This document shows, piece after piece, positions 33,291-46,440 of a DNA stretch of 64,000 nucleotides. Every line of letters starts with the position of its first letter. Position 1 is the stretch's first letter. The DNA comes from Epichloe hybrida (taxonomy: Eukaryota; Ascomycota; Sordariomycetes; Hypocreales; Clavicipitaceae), in assembly GCA_019022495.1 (NCBI GenBank), contig JAFEKR010000017.1:372001-436000 (forward strand), given 5' to 3'. Below the pieces are notes generated by a model. The model was not told the DNA's origin, did not search any database, and saw only the letters and a program-made list of their open reading frames with translations. Made by a program: the position numbers and the translations under genes.

Positions 33291-34653
33291 AGTAAGAATA
33301 GCTTTTATTACTTTATAATATTATAAGTGTTAAAGTTTAATTAAGTTTAAATAATAAATAAATAACTTAAATAAAAATATTAGTAAGTATTAGTAAATTA
33401 CTATAGAAAAAGCTTTACTTTTTAGTTATTTAGTATTTTAAGGTTTATAAAAATATTAGTAAAATAAAATACTTTTCTTTCTTATGTTTTTTTAAAATAA
33501 TATTTAAAATAATAATAGTAGAAATATATTATTTACCTTAGTTAGCTTTCTATATAGCTAGTACTAGTACTTTAGCTATAATAGTAATAATAATAATAAT
33601 AAACTTTAATATCTCTTTTTTCTTTAACTAGATTATAAAAAAAGTATAAAAGCTAGTAATAAATAAAAGATATATCTAATAAGACTCACTTTATACCCAC
33701 TTTATACCCACTTTTATAAATCCCTTCTTTTTATAAGACTAGATTATAAAAAACTATAAAAGCTATAACTAAGTAAGAGATATAACTAAATAACCTTACT
33801 TTAGACCTACTTTAAACTTACTTTAGACTTACTTTTAGAAAAAACTATTTAACTAAGAAAGTAAGCTAAGAATAGTATTAATAGTTAAACCTAGTTTTAA
33901 AGCTTATTTCTTTATATATTAAATAATTAAGAGAAATTAATTTATTTTATATTTTAATATCCTAAAAAATATTAGAGCTGTATTATTAGAGTTTTTTTAC
34001 AGTTTTTTAATTTTCTTTTACCTTAAAAACCTAAAAACTTAATATAATTAGTTTTAATTTAAAGAAAATAGTTATATTACTAAAGAACCTCTTACTAAAT
34101 ATATTAAAATATTATCTTTATAATAAAAGTCTTATTAATCTAAATATATTATTATTATGTTTAATATCTTATTTTTATAGAATAATAAATAATTTCTTTA
34201 GGGTAAATCTTAGATTAAAAGATAAATAATATACTAAAATTAAATAGTAAATCTAAGAAAAAAGCTATAAAAGTATAAAGACCTTTTAAATTTACTTAAA
34301 AGATTAGGCTATATATAAATACTAAAAGAGTTTATTTTCAGTAACCCTATACCTATTATTAGCTTAATAGTTTAAATAAGCCTAAACTTTAAGAATTTAT
34401 AACTAAATAACTAAATTATAATAAAAAAAGAGGCTAATATTAAGCTAATTAAGAAAAATCTAAGGAATATTATAAGATAATAAAAGTACCCACCTTTTTT
34501 TACTAATACTACATTTGTAGTATTTGTAGTGTAGTGTAGTATTTACTACACTACACTACATACTACATTACACTACAAACTACTACACTACATACTACAT
34601 CGAAAGCCAAAATACTACAAATACTACACTACATGCAAAGCTCTGATTATAAA

Positions 34654-34865
34654 GAAGATAGTCTTAAAGTTTATTCTAGGAAAGGTCTCTTTTATTTATA
34701 AACTTATCTCTTAACTATCTATAGAAGTTATTACTAAATTTAGAGTATAGTGTTCTTTTAAATAACCTTTACTCCTTATATTATTTAGTCTTTATAAGGA
34801 TATAAAGACTAATTTCCTTAGGTATTATTACCTCTTCGTGTTTAAAGCTCTTTATTTATTAGAGT
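34654..34865 (-). pseudogene. Cop1-M gag N-terminal piece
   Basis: Reverse of Cop1-P1 24370-24590. It lies between P5-C and P5-D and ends with the P5-D target site ATTAGAGT (34858-34865), which recurs at 55613. Confidence 0.82.
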
Positions 34866-35423
34866 CAGAGCATGTAATGTAATGTAATGTAATGTAATAT
34901 TTGGGGTTTAGATGTAATGTGTAATGTAATGTAATGTAATGTGTAATTATTACATATTACATTACATTACATTACAAACATTACAAATGTAATATTGGGG
35001 GAAAATAAAAGTGGGGTATATTAAGATCTTATAATATTATATAGAATTTTCTTTATTAAGTTAATATTAGTGTTAATTTAATTACTATTTTAGTTTACTT
35101 ACTATAAATTATTTAAGTTTCCTTAGTTTTAGATTATTAGTTATATATTAGGGTATAGGGTACACTATATAGATTTAAGAGTATAATAGAAATCCTTGAA
35201 TTTTGTTTTATATTACACGATTTTAAAATACTAATAAATCTAATTTGTAAGATTTAATATTATATTATTTAACCTAAGTGTTTATTTTACTAAATAATAC
35301 CCTATATATACTTTTAAATTTAATATAAAATAATATATTATAAGTCTAAATAATTATATCAAGGACTAATAAAGAAATATTAAAAAAGCCTATATTATTA
35401 AAAGTAAATTAATTTAAGATAGA

Positions 35424-35730
35424 TGTTAGAACAAAGGTGATATCAATCGCGCGTCGCAGCCGCAATTACCTAGCAGAAGCTCAGGCCGCGCGCGGACCCT
35501 ACACGTGACCTATAACCTAGCATGTTAATTAGCTAGGAAATATAAGGACATAAACACGCAACCCCTTTTCCCTTTATGTATTATAACTCCTAGCTTTTTA
35601 CCTCTCTTTTCCTATAACTTAATTAATTATAATAACAGATAACGCAGCCTAGAATAAATAATTAATGATAATACTATTCTTTAGGCTCACAACTGTATTA
35701 CATTGAATTCAATACCTTGTGAATCCAACA
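35424..35730 (+). repeat. Cop1 solo LTR
   Basis: 307 bp, TGTTAGAACA...GAATCCAACA, with duplication ATAGA (35419-35423 and 35731-35735) inside P5-D. Only lightly mutated at both ends, as expected if recombination joined the outer part of a 5' LTR with the outer part of a 3' LTR. Confidence 0.94.
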
Positions 35731-35962
35731 ATAGAATATAAAATCTAATTTTATAAAGTTAATAAATAAATATTATACTTTTTAAAATAAAAGTTTATTT
35801 CTTTTTAGTAAAGGTAATTAAAAAGCTAATAAGTTATATAAGTTTATAAGAATTTAAAGCTATAAAATAATAATATAGTTTATTTAAGGTATAAATAAAA
35901 ATTAAGTATATAATAAGGCTTATTTATAATATAATTAACTTTTTTATAGCTTATTTACCTAG

Positions 35963-36269
35963 TGTTAGAACAAAGGTGATATCAATCGCGCGTCGCAGCC
36001 GCAATTACCCAGCAGAAGCTCAGGCCGCGCGCGGACCCCACACGTAACCTATAACCTAGCACGTTAATTAGCTAGGAAATATGGGGACACAAAAGCGTAA
36101 CCCCTTTTCCCTTTATATATTATAACTTCTAGCTTTTTACCTCTCTTTTCCTATAACTTAATTAATTATAATAACAGATAACATAGCCTAGAATAGATAA
36201 TTAATAACAATACTATTCTTCGGGCTTATAACTGTATTATATTAAATTCAATACCCTGTGAATCTAATA
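35963..36269 (+). repeat. Cop1-P2 5' LTR
   Basis: 307 bp. Outer end intact (TGTTAGAACAAAGG), inner end AATCTAATA (from ATCCAACA). It is followed by CTAATTAG and then TGGTTACCTTCA (36278-36289), the likely primer-binding site, conserved in Cop1-P1 and Cop1-M with only TGG to TAG change in P1. Confidence 0.92.
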
Positions 36270-36679
36270 CTAATTAGTGGTTACCTTCACAAATAACCAC
36301 ACAGTCTTCAAACACCGCAGATTAGTAAGGTTAATTAGAAGAGGTAGCTTATCTAATAACAACTCACCCTATGGAATAGGAGGGCTATGTTTAATAATAA
36401 GTTATGCTAATAGAAAGGTATAATATAGCTCTCTTCTTACTTTAGTATTAATATCTATATTTATACAGACTCTAAAATAATAAAGAAAGGTTTAATACTA
36501 GTAGCTAAGCTATCCCCTTATCTTTCTTTGTTATGCGTTCTATCACGTATTTGAAGTTAACCACCTCACCTTACGATCCTTTATATCCAAAAAACGTTAT
36601 ATAATCACAGTTATACCCCTTATCTCCTTACATTATAAGATCTACCTCCCTTAATTAAGTAGAATGTTAGATGTAGCTA

Positions 36680-38600
36680 GACTGTCTAGGACCTCTAGTT
36701 AATTTAGAGTTCCTAGTAAGACTAATAGCTATAATAATGCTATAGAAGGCGTTAAAACAGGAGATAATAATAAATACCTGAATAAAGGAAAAACCCCTAT
36801 CTACACTAACCTATACCCCTATATCTCTATAAGGCTTTAATAACATATTATAGAAGAACTACTCTAATAAATAGGAAGTTCTAAATATAAAGAAATAATA
36901 ATACCTAAGGAAATAAGTCTTTACATCCTTATAAAGACTAAATAATATAAGGAGTAAGGGTTATTTAGAAGAACACTATTCTTCGAATTTAGCAATAACT
37001 TCTATAAATAGTTAAGGGATAAGTTCGCAGAAGGAAGAGACCTTTTATAGAACAAACTTTAAGACTATCTTCTTTATAATAAAGTGTATATAACTATTAG
37101 AAGAGGTACTAAGATAGTAAATAACCTTAAAGAAGTAGTAAACTAAGAAGAATTTAGATTTTAGACTCTTAAAGAAATTAAAGAGGCTAGGAAGAAGTAC
37201 ATAGGCTTCTAAAAGAACTTATAAAATAAAGAGTTTTTCTATAATTTACTAGATAATAGTAATATTAGAACTAGGCAACTTACCCTATCACCCCGTTTAT
37301 TAGTATAATTACTATTAAAAAGATTAACAAGCTAGACTCCCTTAGGAAAACTAAGTTAATCCCCTCTAGGAAGGCCTAGCTAATCTCCCCTAGGAAAGTT
37401 AATTAACCTAGATTTAAGACCGCCTAAGGATGCTATTCGCGAGTAGCTATAGGTAACTCCCCTACCTATACCTTTACTAGAGGTAAGTAAGTAGTATTAT
37501 CCTAGTAATACTGCTAATAATGCCCCTAAATAGGAGAATTACTAATAGAGGTAACCTATGCTATCTAGGGCTAGTAGTGCCCCTGTTAGCATAGCTTAAA
37601 GAGCTATAATTTCTCCTTCCTAATATAAGGAAGAGGAGAATTAGAGGGAATAATAAGCCCTAAGGGTACTACCTATAAAGCCGCTCTCTTACTTCCTAAA
37701 GACCTTACTACCCTTTTTATAAATACAAAAGGAAACACCTAGAGGACCTCCATAGACCTAGAGACCTTTGCTAAAGCAAATTATTAACCTATCTAAGGTA
37801 TACCTTAAAGAGTAACTCTATAGCGCTAATAACTATAATATCCTTAAATTAAAGCTTTAAATATTCTATAGAAAGTATAAGTTACTTAATATCTAGCCTA
37901 AATAAGCTAGTTATGCTTTTAAGGTTATACTTAAAGGCAAAGCACTACAATACTATATAAACCACCTCTCTAAACCTAGATAACTATAAGATCTCCTAAT
38001 GCTTATTAGGCATATAAGAGAATGATTTAAAACTAAGGATATATAGTAAAGATATCTGCTAGAGTAGAATAACACTTCCCTATAAGAAATGACAAATAAT
38101 AACCTAAGCAAGTTAATGATTAAATGCTTTAATAAACTCACAGAAAGACTAGCTATCTTATAATAAGTAATGCCTAAAGTAAGCTAAACTAAAAGAGCAC
38201 TCCGGAATTAACTTATTAGAGCCTATTATAGTATTCTAGAGTGTAGAGAAGTAATTATAGATCCGCCAGATAAACTATAAGAGTTCTGCGAATAGATTAG
38301 AATAACCCTCAATCTTATTAAGGAAGAGAAAAAGAACTATTAATAATTCCTAACCAAAGCTATAACCCTAGAGCAATTCTAGACTAACTAAAGATATAAT
38401 AGGAAGGGAAAAGAGACCTAATACCCCTTAAAACTATAAGGAAAAGGAGGTAATCCCTATATAAAGAAGTGTTACATATATAGTAAAGAAGGATGCTAGT
38501 TATCTAAGCACCCTAAAGAGGACTATAAGAAGGCGTTTTAACGCTTTAAGAATCACTACCTTATAGACCTAACTAATAACTCGTATTATTTATTCCTTAT
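36680..38600 (+). pseudogene. Cop1-P2 gag, RIP-inactivated
   Basis: Collinear with Cop1-P1 gag. The zinc knuckle near 38467-38512 reads KKCYIYSKEGC, then an in-frame TAG and LSKHPKE: here the first Cys is kept and the second is Tyr. All interruptions seen in this stretch are TAA/TAG. The minus-strand open stretch inside it (37953-38141) is only a shadow. Confidence 0.75.
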
Positions 38601-38819
38601 ATAGTACGAAGGAGACCACAAGTCTCCACCCCCTATTAATAATAAAATCGCTTAGTATATAAAGAGCATCGGATTTAATAACGGCCCTGATAATACAGAC
38701 AGGCTAGTACCTATAAGCTTCTTTACTTACGGAACCTAGATTAATAGCGAGAAAACGGTTTAATTCCTAATAAGGCAAGTAGCTTATTATAGCCTAAGTA
38801 AAGAAAACCCCTTCTAACA

Positions 38820-39207
38820 GGAACTTATAACTAAAGCCCTAGCGATATTTATGTTAGAAGATCGCTATTCCTATGTGACATTCTAAGGAATCATACCTAA
38901 TACAGGAGCTATAAAGTTCTCTATAGCAGGGCACCCTTAATTCCTTACTTTACAACGTTAGATGCCCATATTACAGCTTAATAAATCAATAGAGAAGAAG
39001 GCATTAGTTAGATTCGGCGCGGGAGACCCGATTATCACGCTTAGATTAGCTAATATGCCTACTCCCTTTAGAAACATTCTCTTTTAGGTCATCCCTACAA
39101 ACACTCTATTTCTCTTATCCCTTAATAATATAAACTATCTAAAGATTAACTTTAACATCTCTAAGAACACACTATAACAAGAAAACACTAAAGTCCCTAT
39201 TATATAT
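38820..39207 (+). pseudogene. Cop1-P2 protease, 5' part of pol
   Basis: Contains IIPNTGA (AAT 38899-38901), the aspartic protease active site with Asp to Asn, then the RFGAGDPIITLRLA block. Cut at 39207 by Gyp1 in the segment between protease and integrase; it resumes after 51286. Confidence 0.85.
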
Positions 39208-39661
39208 TGTGTGCCGTAAGATGCGCGCCCAAAAACGCGATCACGATGACAAGTGCTAGGGTTCAGGGATAGGAGTATCACCACAAGGGATAACGATATT
39301 AGTCATCCAGGCAATAGGATCATTTAATCTATAAAGGGACCGTTTGTAGACAGACTCTTTAATAGTAATCCACGCACCCTACGAGATTCTTAAGATTACC
39401 TTAAGTTTACTTTACCTAAGATTATACCTATGTTTACTATAAGATAAATTAAGAAAATACCTTCCCTTATTTATTTAAGACATTACTTCCGATCTAATAG
39501 ACTATTTAATCTTAGATATCTCTGCACAACAAGATAGTCCTTGCCGTTGTTGTAATCAATACCATCAAGTTAATCAACCCCTCTGTTATATATAAGCTCT
39601 AAAGCTACTCGCGATCGTAGGCTAGCATTATGTCTTTTAAGGTGTTATTTTCTACTTAATA
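39208..39661 (+). repeat. Gyp1 5' LTR
   Basis: 454 bp. The left 180 bp keep CpA/TpG words (GTGCCGTAAGATGCGCG, CGATCACGATGAC); the right part is mutated relative to the 3' LTR. Shortly after it, CTAGTAAAGAAACG may be a primer-binding site whose TGG became TAG. Confidence 0.9.
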
Positions 39662-40439
39662 AAACTAGTAAAGAAACGTAGTCTTAAACCCCTAGGACTT
39701 CCGCTTTCTATTTAATTTACTACGGACCAAGATTAATTAGAAGCGTGCTTTTTTAGCTACAATCCATAGCTAATACTAAACCGTTTACGTAAAGACCCCC
39801 CTTATTTCATTATTCCCTATAACATAACATAGACTAGAAGCCTAGCCCTAGACTATATAAGGGCTAAGGCACTAGCTTTAGACTAGTTAATCTAGAAAAA
39901 CCAAGCTGGATTAAGGACAGGAGACTGTATTCTATAGAGGTATTAAAAGGGAGGCTAGCTAGCTTAGGAAAGTATATTACGAACACTAGCTAAACCATTA
40001 CCCCCTTGCTAAGAAATTTTAAATATAAGAATACAGAATAGGAACCGCTATCTAGCATTATAAACCATTTAATCTCAGGACCTATAGCTAATTTCGCGAT
40101 TATTTAGCTATATATTAAGGTCTTATAGTTAATCACAAAGAGCCATGTAATCACACTCCTGATTTTCGCTTATAGACTATTTATAACTATAGATATTACC
40201 CTCCTAGAAGATTTCTTTTTAAAGATTCTTTTAATTACTAAAGTTTTTATTTAAGCACTTATCTATTTACAAGATTAATTAGAAGTACTATCACTAGACT
40301 CTATATCTAATTATTTTCCTTTACATTCCTGCTAGCTAAGCAAAGCAGGATTAATTAAGTAACTAAGCTATCTAAAGGATACTCCAGAGCTATTAATGCT
40401 AGAACCCCTAGTTACTAGCAAGGAACTATCTAATCTCAA

Positions 40440-41800
40440 AATGGTTTCCACGCTAACACATTCCCACTCTAATAATTAATCAGAGAAGGAGCCTAATAAT
40501 AAAGGAAAATCTTCTAGATCTCTTAACAGGCTTAATACTAAATCTTTCATAAAGATCCTTAGAGAAACAATAGCTCACTAGATTTCCGTTATTACAATAC
40601 AAAACAAGTATAATATTCAGTAGTTCACAGGGGAAAATATAGCAGATTTCATTAAGGACTTTAAAGCTAAGATAAAGGCAATATATATCCCTAAAAAGGA
40701 TTAGCAAAAAATACTCAAACATAACATTAACCCCTAGGTCTAATAGGTAGTTAAGATACTAATGGCATCGCACACTTAGGAAGAGTTAAAGAACAAAATA
40801 CTCCTTTAGTTTAATACTATAAGCTAGAATCAAATAGAAAGCGCTCAAGGACAACTCAAAGACCTTAACCTAATGCAACCAAAGTCTATTAAGGAAACCC
40901 ATTACTAGCTACAGAAGCATCAAGCTTTAATATTAAACATAAACCCTATAAAATAGAGAACTACCATAACATAGTCTAACTACATCTACAAGGCCCTCCT
41001 AGAGCATTTAATCTTAAGCTTTATAAATCAAAAGGGGTTTACCTATAAAGAAATTCTAGTCATAAAGTATAAACCACTCTAGACAAAGCTCAATACACAT
41101 ATTCATACACAATTAGAGCTTAGACATAGGGACCCTAAAATCTCTAACTTAGGAGGGTACCTATCAGACAATACAGAGTTAAACCTAAGGAGTTAGAAAC
41201 CATTTAATCTACTTACTCTTAGCAATTATTAGACTAACTAAGGGAACCGCCTAGCATAGGCTAAGTCTTTAGGATATAACAAGAAGAATATCACCTTTAA
41301 TAATAAGGCAACAAAGGATAACAGTCCTAAGTTAGCTAAATACCAAGATTAAATAGATAATTTAATAAAGCAGCTAGCTAAGTTAAAAATCATAGTCACA
41401 GCCTAAGCGGGAAAGGAAATTAACATTACAAAGCAGCTTAAAAAGAAGTATAACAGCAACCCACAACACTAGCAACAGAATTACTAGCTAAACAGCATTA
41501 GATTATTTAATCAAGATAAGGACCGCATTTTCAAAATTAATGTAATAGGTAAACGAGGCCACTAGTCAAACCATTGCTATTACTATAACAATAAGTCTCA
41601 CTTAGCCACAAAGTGTAACACATTAGGGTTTAATAAGATATCTAAATTCGCTATCTACGACCTAGCTATCCGTATTTTAGCAATTAGGGATAACATAAGG
41701 CGCCAAATAATACCACCTATTTTACTCTTAAAGTTCCTTTAGATTAGTAGCTACGCACGTAGGCTAGCCATGTTTTAGGTCAAATACTTTCCAGATAGTA
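40440..41800 (+). pseudogene. Gyp1 gag with zinc knuckle
   Basis: One frame stays readable across the whole stretch with only TAA/TAG at Gln positions, which marks it as former coding sequence. It gives a Gln/Lys-rich capsid-like protein and, at 41575-41616, the zinc knuckle CYYYNNKSHLATKC: C-x2-C-x4-H-x4-C in which the second Cys is Tyr. The minus-strand open stretch at 40480-40722 is a shadow of this frame. Confidence 0.8.
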
Positions 41801-42179
41801 AGGTTACTTATATAATCCCTAGGATTAAGGAACGCAGTCCTTATAGAGGTAAAAGCTAGGATATGTTATTAGATAAATAAGAAATATTTAATTAAATAGA
41901 AAGCTAGTTTAACCCCGCTAAATACCGTCTAGAAAGGGAGGTTTAGGTAACATTAATCTTACAAAAGAAGCCCTTAGGCATAGTCTTAGCTATCACGTTT
42001 AAGAAGGCATATGTAGAAGAAGAGAAAGTAAAGGACTACAATAGAAAGATCATAGCTATTAGGGAACAAGTAGCAAAGCGCCCGTAAGTTAAAGACATTA
42101 CAGAAGAAGATAAACAAGATCATTAAGGCCACGAATAACCTGGACAAGGTAATAATGCCTTAAATAAGGGAAAGAAAGA

Positions 42180-45100
42180 TCCACTAGGCAAGGTTAGGCA
42201 AAGGATTTTAGATTAACTATATAATAAGGTCTTCTAGAAGAAGCTTAGAGTGCCCTTTCAAGATATTTACTATATTATACTAATACTAGCAGAAGTAGTT
42301 AGTAATAAGTGTCTTCTACAAGCAAAAGGCGTTAAAAATATTTGTTTTTACAATAGGGATACACTAGGGCCTATGCTACCTTTAAGAATGTTTAGGGTTA
42401 AAACAACTCTAAGACTAATTAATTTAAAGAACTAGATTAATTCTATTATCTAGATAATAAAGGATGCTCTTAAAGAGGATAAGAGAAATAAAGTAAAGGC
42501 TAAGGTAAATCCGCTAAAGATAGCCCTAACGCCCCCGCTAGAAATTAACGCTACCCTATAGGAAAGGATCTAGGAAAGGCTTAGAACTCAAGTGTAACAG
42601 GACAGACCTTAATAGAATCTAATTAATCTACCTAAAGCAAACTTCATGCTTAACGTAATTATAGAACTATAAGCTATAGTTAACTAGTTATAGGATTTGC
42701 TATACTTATAAGTTTATCTAGATAACCTAGAAGGAGAGCTTCTCCTAGGGCTCATTAACACAGGCTTATAAGGAAATATAATCACTAAAAGCATAGCTAG
42801 ATGCTTAGGTCTAAAAATCTATCCTACGGATGTAATAAACATTACTTTATTCTCCTTGTATAGGATTAAGATAATTAGGGAGGTTTAGATAAAGCTATAT
42901 CTAGGAAACATCTAGATACCCACTAACTTCTACGTTAGCCTAGACTCCGTTAACATAAGCCTAATTCTAGGAATGCTATTTTTTAGGCTATTATAGATGT
43001 AGTTTAACTATTTAAGAAGTAGTAAACTCTTTGTCTAGTGCTGCTTTAGAGATATTATTATTATCTTAAGAGTTATAGGAAGCATCTAATAGTAATACAC
43101 TAACACGTAACTAGCCTAGCAACCTACTATTAATATTATTATGTTTAGCTATCTTAAAGTAAAGGAAGAGAAAGATTAAATAGTTTGCAAAGGGTTAGAA
43201 GTAGAAATAGGTAATAATGAAGTACTAATCCCTATTATAACTAGAGAAGGGACTAATATCTTCTAAGAAGTTATTAAGGACATAATAGTAAACTATAACT
43301 AATAACTTAAAGTAGTTACGGAGGATTTCTAACCCCTAAGGCAGCTAAAACCACCTAATCTTATAATAAACACGATATACAAACGCAAAGCTAACAAGAT
43401 TCATCCACGTAATAATATGCCTTCCGACAGGTTAACCCCAGAAGGAGACCCTAAATAGAAGATAAAGAAATAGGAAGAAGCAAAATTACGTCTAGATATA
43501 TCTAGGAAATACAATAAGTATATTACTAGGAGATTTAGCAAGAACCTGTAAGGTTTTAGAATAACCTAGGAATAGCTAGATTAGATAGTTAAGGGGGTGT
43601 AAGAACATTTAACACGAGAAGAAGTTAATGTTTTTAAGGAAATCCTTTATAACTAAGAAGTAGCGCTAGCATAGGACTTATCTAAGTGTAAAAAAGTTAA
43701 CCTACTAGTAGCACCACTATAAGTCATTAAGGTTATTAAGCATAAGGCATAGCAAGCTAGTTCTATCCTAATACCTCTTAGGTTACAAGGGAAACTAGTT
43801 AATCTATTAAAAAAGAAGTTAAAGTATAGGTATCTAGAAGAAAGCTATAGTTCTTATAGGAACCCCTACTTTCTTATTATAAAGAAGGACAGAGGGATTT
43901 GCCTAATCCTATTAGCCACTAAGTATAACAAAGTTATAATATGTAACGCGCTAATCCCTTAAGGAGCGGAGGCATTTAGCAAGAGCTTTACAATATATAA
44001 GATCTTATCTATTATTAATCTCTTATTAGGATATAATTAAGTGAAATTAGCGGAGAGAAGTAAAGACATAACCACGATTTCTACTACGATTAGCCTTTTG
44101 TGACTTTGCCACCTGCCACAGGGAGCTACCAACTTAGTAGCCCAATTCATCAGGATTATCAGCCAAATCCTATTTAATTTAATCCCTAAGATTTACGCAC
44201 CCTTTCTAGATAATATTACTATTAAGGGGCCAACCATAACATACAATAAAGAAGAAATCATGCCTAGAGTACGCAGATATATAATAGAGCATTTAATTAA
44301 CATTAATAAAGTTTTAGTTAATATTAAACTTTCCAGTTACATAGCTTCAGCAGCTAAGTCAAAATTCTACCAGAAGTCAGCCAAAATCGTGGGATTCATA
44401 TGCGAAACAAATGGATAAAAACCAACTAAGGCAAAGATCATAAAGATTCTAGACTAGAAAGTTTGCTAAGATCTATTAGAAGTGTAATCTTTTATTAGAT
44501 TAATAGGAGTCTACCGCATTTAGGTTAAACACTACACATAGAAGGCAAGACCACTAGTAATTTTACTACAGAAGACAATAGAGTAGGAATAGGGACTAGA
44601 GCAACAAGAAGCCATAGATATTTTAAAGAAGGTAATAACTACAGCCCTAGTTCTTATTTCACTTAATCTTAGACTAGGCTTTAGGGAAATTATCCTTATA
44701 GTAGACGCAAGCTTACTAGGATAGGGAGCAGTATTACTACAAATCATTAATAGTAAACGCTATCCTATTTAATATAAGAGCGGTATCTAGACTATTACTA
44801 AGGCTAAGTATAACGCAACCAAAAGAGAATGCTAAGCAGTTGTTTATACGTTAAGAAAACTATAAATCCACCTCTATAGAGTTCCCTTTATATTAGAAAC
44901 AGATTCATAAGTCCTAGTGCACTAGCTTAACGGAGCTATTAATAATATGCCTAGAGCTCTCGTTACGTAATAGATAAGCTATATACTGCTATTTGATTTT
45001 TTAGTATAACACGTCCCTAGCAAGAAGAATAGAATTACTAATGCCCTGTCTAGAAAAGGCCCTAGACTATTAGATTAATTAGATTAAGAAGTTAAAGGAG

Positions 45101-46440
45101 ATATTAAAGACTTTATTAACCTATATCTTAATAGTGTTAAGATAAAAGAGAATAGTAAGAAGGACTATTTATAGGAGATATAATAAGTAATTAATTTCTT
45201 ATCCACCCTCTAAAGACTAATTAATCTTAGTACTAGGGACTATAGGAAGCTTTATAATAGAGTAAAGAAGTTCTACCTAGAAAATAAATACCTATAGAAA
45301 AGACTAACAGGAATTATGAAAGGACTAGCATTAGTTATTAATATTCCTAAGTAGCAACGTGTAATAGTTAAAGCTATTCACAAAGAACTTAGTTATAAAG
45401 GCATTAAGGTAGTCTTCTAAGTAATAAAACAGTAGTACTAGTAGAAGGGACTCTAGAACATAACTTAAGAGATGCTAACCTATTACGAGATATGTTAAAA
45501 GTTCGCGCCTTAGTAACCTTAAGAACTATCTATACTAGTTACGCTAGGGAACCTAATAAGTAAGATTTATATTAACACTTAGTACCTTCTAATTAATCAT
45601 AGATATAAGTATCTCTTAGAAGCTAGGTGTAACTTAATAGGGTAGGTAAAGGCTACACTAGTTAGGAATATAATAGTACTAGTAATTAGAAAATTCCTAT
45701 TATCCTTAATTAGTAGGTTTAGACTTTTTTAGTTCATAGTCTATAACAGAGGTCCTAAGATGTAAGGAAATCTTAAGGAAGCACTTGTAGATATTAGTAT
45801 TAAAGGAATCTAAATATCTAGGTATAACCTAAAGGCGAATTCCCCTATTAAAGCCAGACACTAGTCCCTTACATCCGCTTTAGCAAAATTAGGAGGGTTA
45901 AATAGCTAATAGGTAAAGCACCTTAATAAAGCCCTTCTTATAGACCACACTACTATTCGCGAATCGCATAGGAAATCCGCTTTCTATTTAATCTATAGAT
46001 AGGAACTAATCCTACTATTAGAAGTTAAGTTTCTAACCTAGAGGCTAATTAACTAGGAAGTAGTTACCACTAGTTAGGACCTATTTAAAGCTTAAGTCTA
46101 TATACTTAAAAGGAAGGCAGAGGATGTTAGGAAAGCAAGGAAGAAGGTGTTTAACTTTAGGAAGCGACTTGCAAACTAAACTAACAAGAACTAAGCCACC
46201 TCTCTTAGGAAGGATTAATTAAAACTAGGGGATCTTATTCTAGTATATAATATTAGAAGGAATATTAATATGTCTACCATAAAGAAACTTATAATAAGAT
46301 AGAACGGACCTTTCTAAATCTATAAGTAAGCGCTAATTTCTAGAGCCTATTATCTAAAAACGCTAGATAAGGTTTACCTTATAAAAACTATTTTAGGGGA
46401 CTATATTAAAAAGTTTATCCTAGATATAGAAGGTTAGTAG
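42180..46440 (+). pseudogene. Gyp1 pol: protease, RT, RNase H, integrase
   Basis: An open piece at 42250-42435 (VPFQDIYYI...) lies in frame before the protease. Protease: LINTGLQGNIIT-like (Gln codon now TAA) with Asp to Asn (AAC 42757-42759), then ISLILGMLFF. RT: LPQGATNLVAQFIRIISQIL (about 44115-44175) and FLDN (44203-44214), FLDD with the second Asp lost. RNase H: VDASLLG near 44701 and ETDS near 44900. Integrase: HKELSYKG (45379-45402; second zinc His to Tyr), Y.EIC (45484-45495), core, then NLKANSPI and TTIRES..K.AFYLIY (about 45950-46000), C-terminal domain to about 46440. No chromodomain recognised. Confidence 0.85.

Larger units (their letters stand above)
32755..34645 (-). mobile_element. 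P5-C: non-coding hAT-like element, GTAGT subfamily, inverted
   Basis: CAGAGCTTTG...CAAAGCTCTG with 8-bp duplication ATTATAAA (32747-32754 and 34646-34653), fitting nTnnnnAn. It is the reverse of P5-A: the long array end is on the left, the AAAGTGGGTAC box (as GTACCCACCTTTT) near 34486-34500. It differs from P5-A in a longer terminal array and only two to three internal 100-bp units. The long open stretch through its ACTAC array is only repeat translation. Inserted in the gag region of Cop1-M. Confidence 0.82.

Noticed and set aside
37953..38141. Minus-strand open stretch
   Set aside because: Antisense shadow of Cop1-P2 gag on the plus strand.
40480..40722. Minus-strand open stretch of 80 codons
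   Set aside because: Antisense shadow of Gyp1 gag, which is readable on the plus strand with RIP stops and has the zinc knuckle.
44532..44747. Minus-strand open stretch
   Set aside because: Antisense to the Gyp1 RNase H region with VDAS at 44701 on the plus strand.
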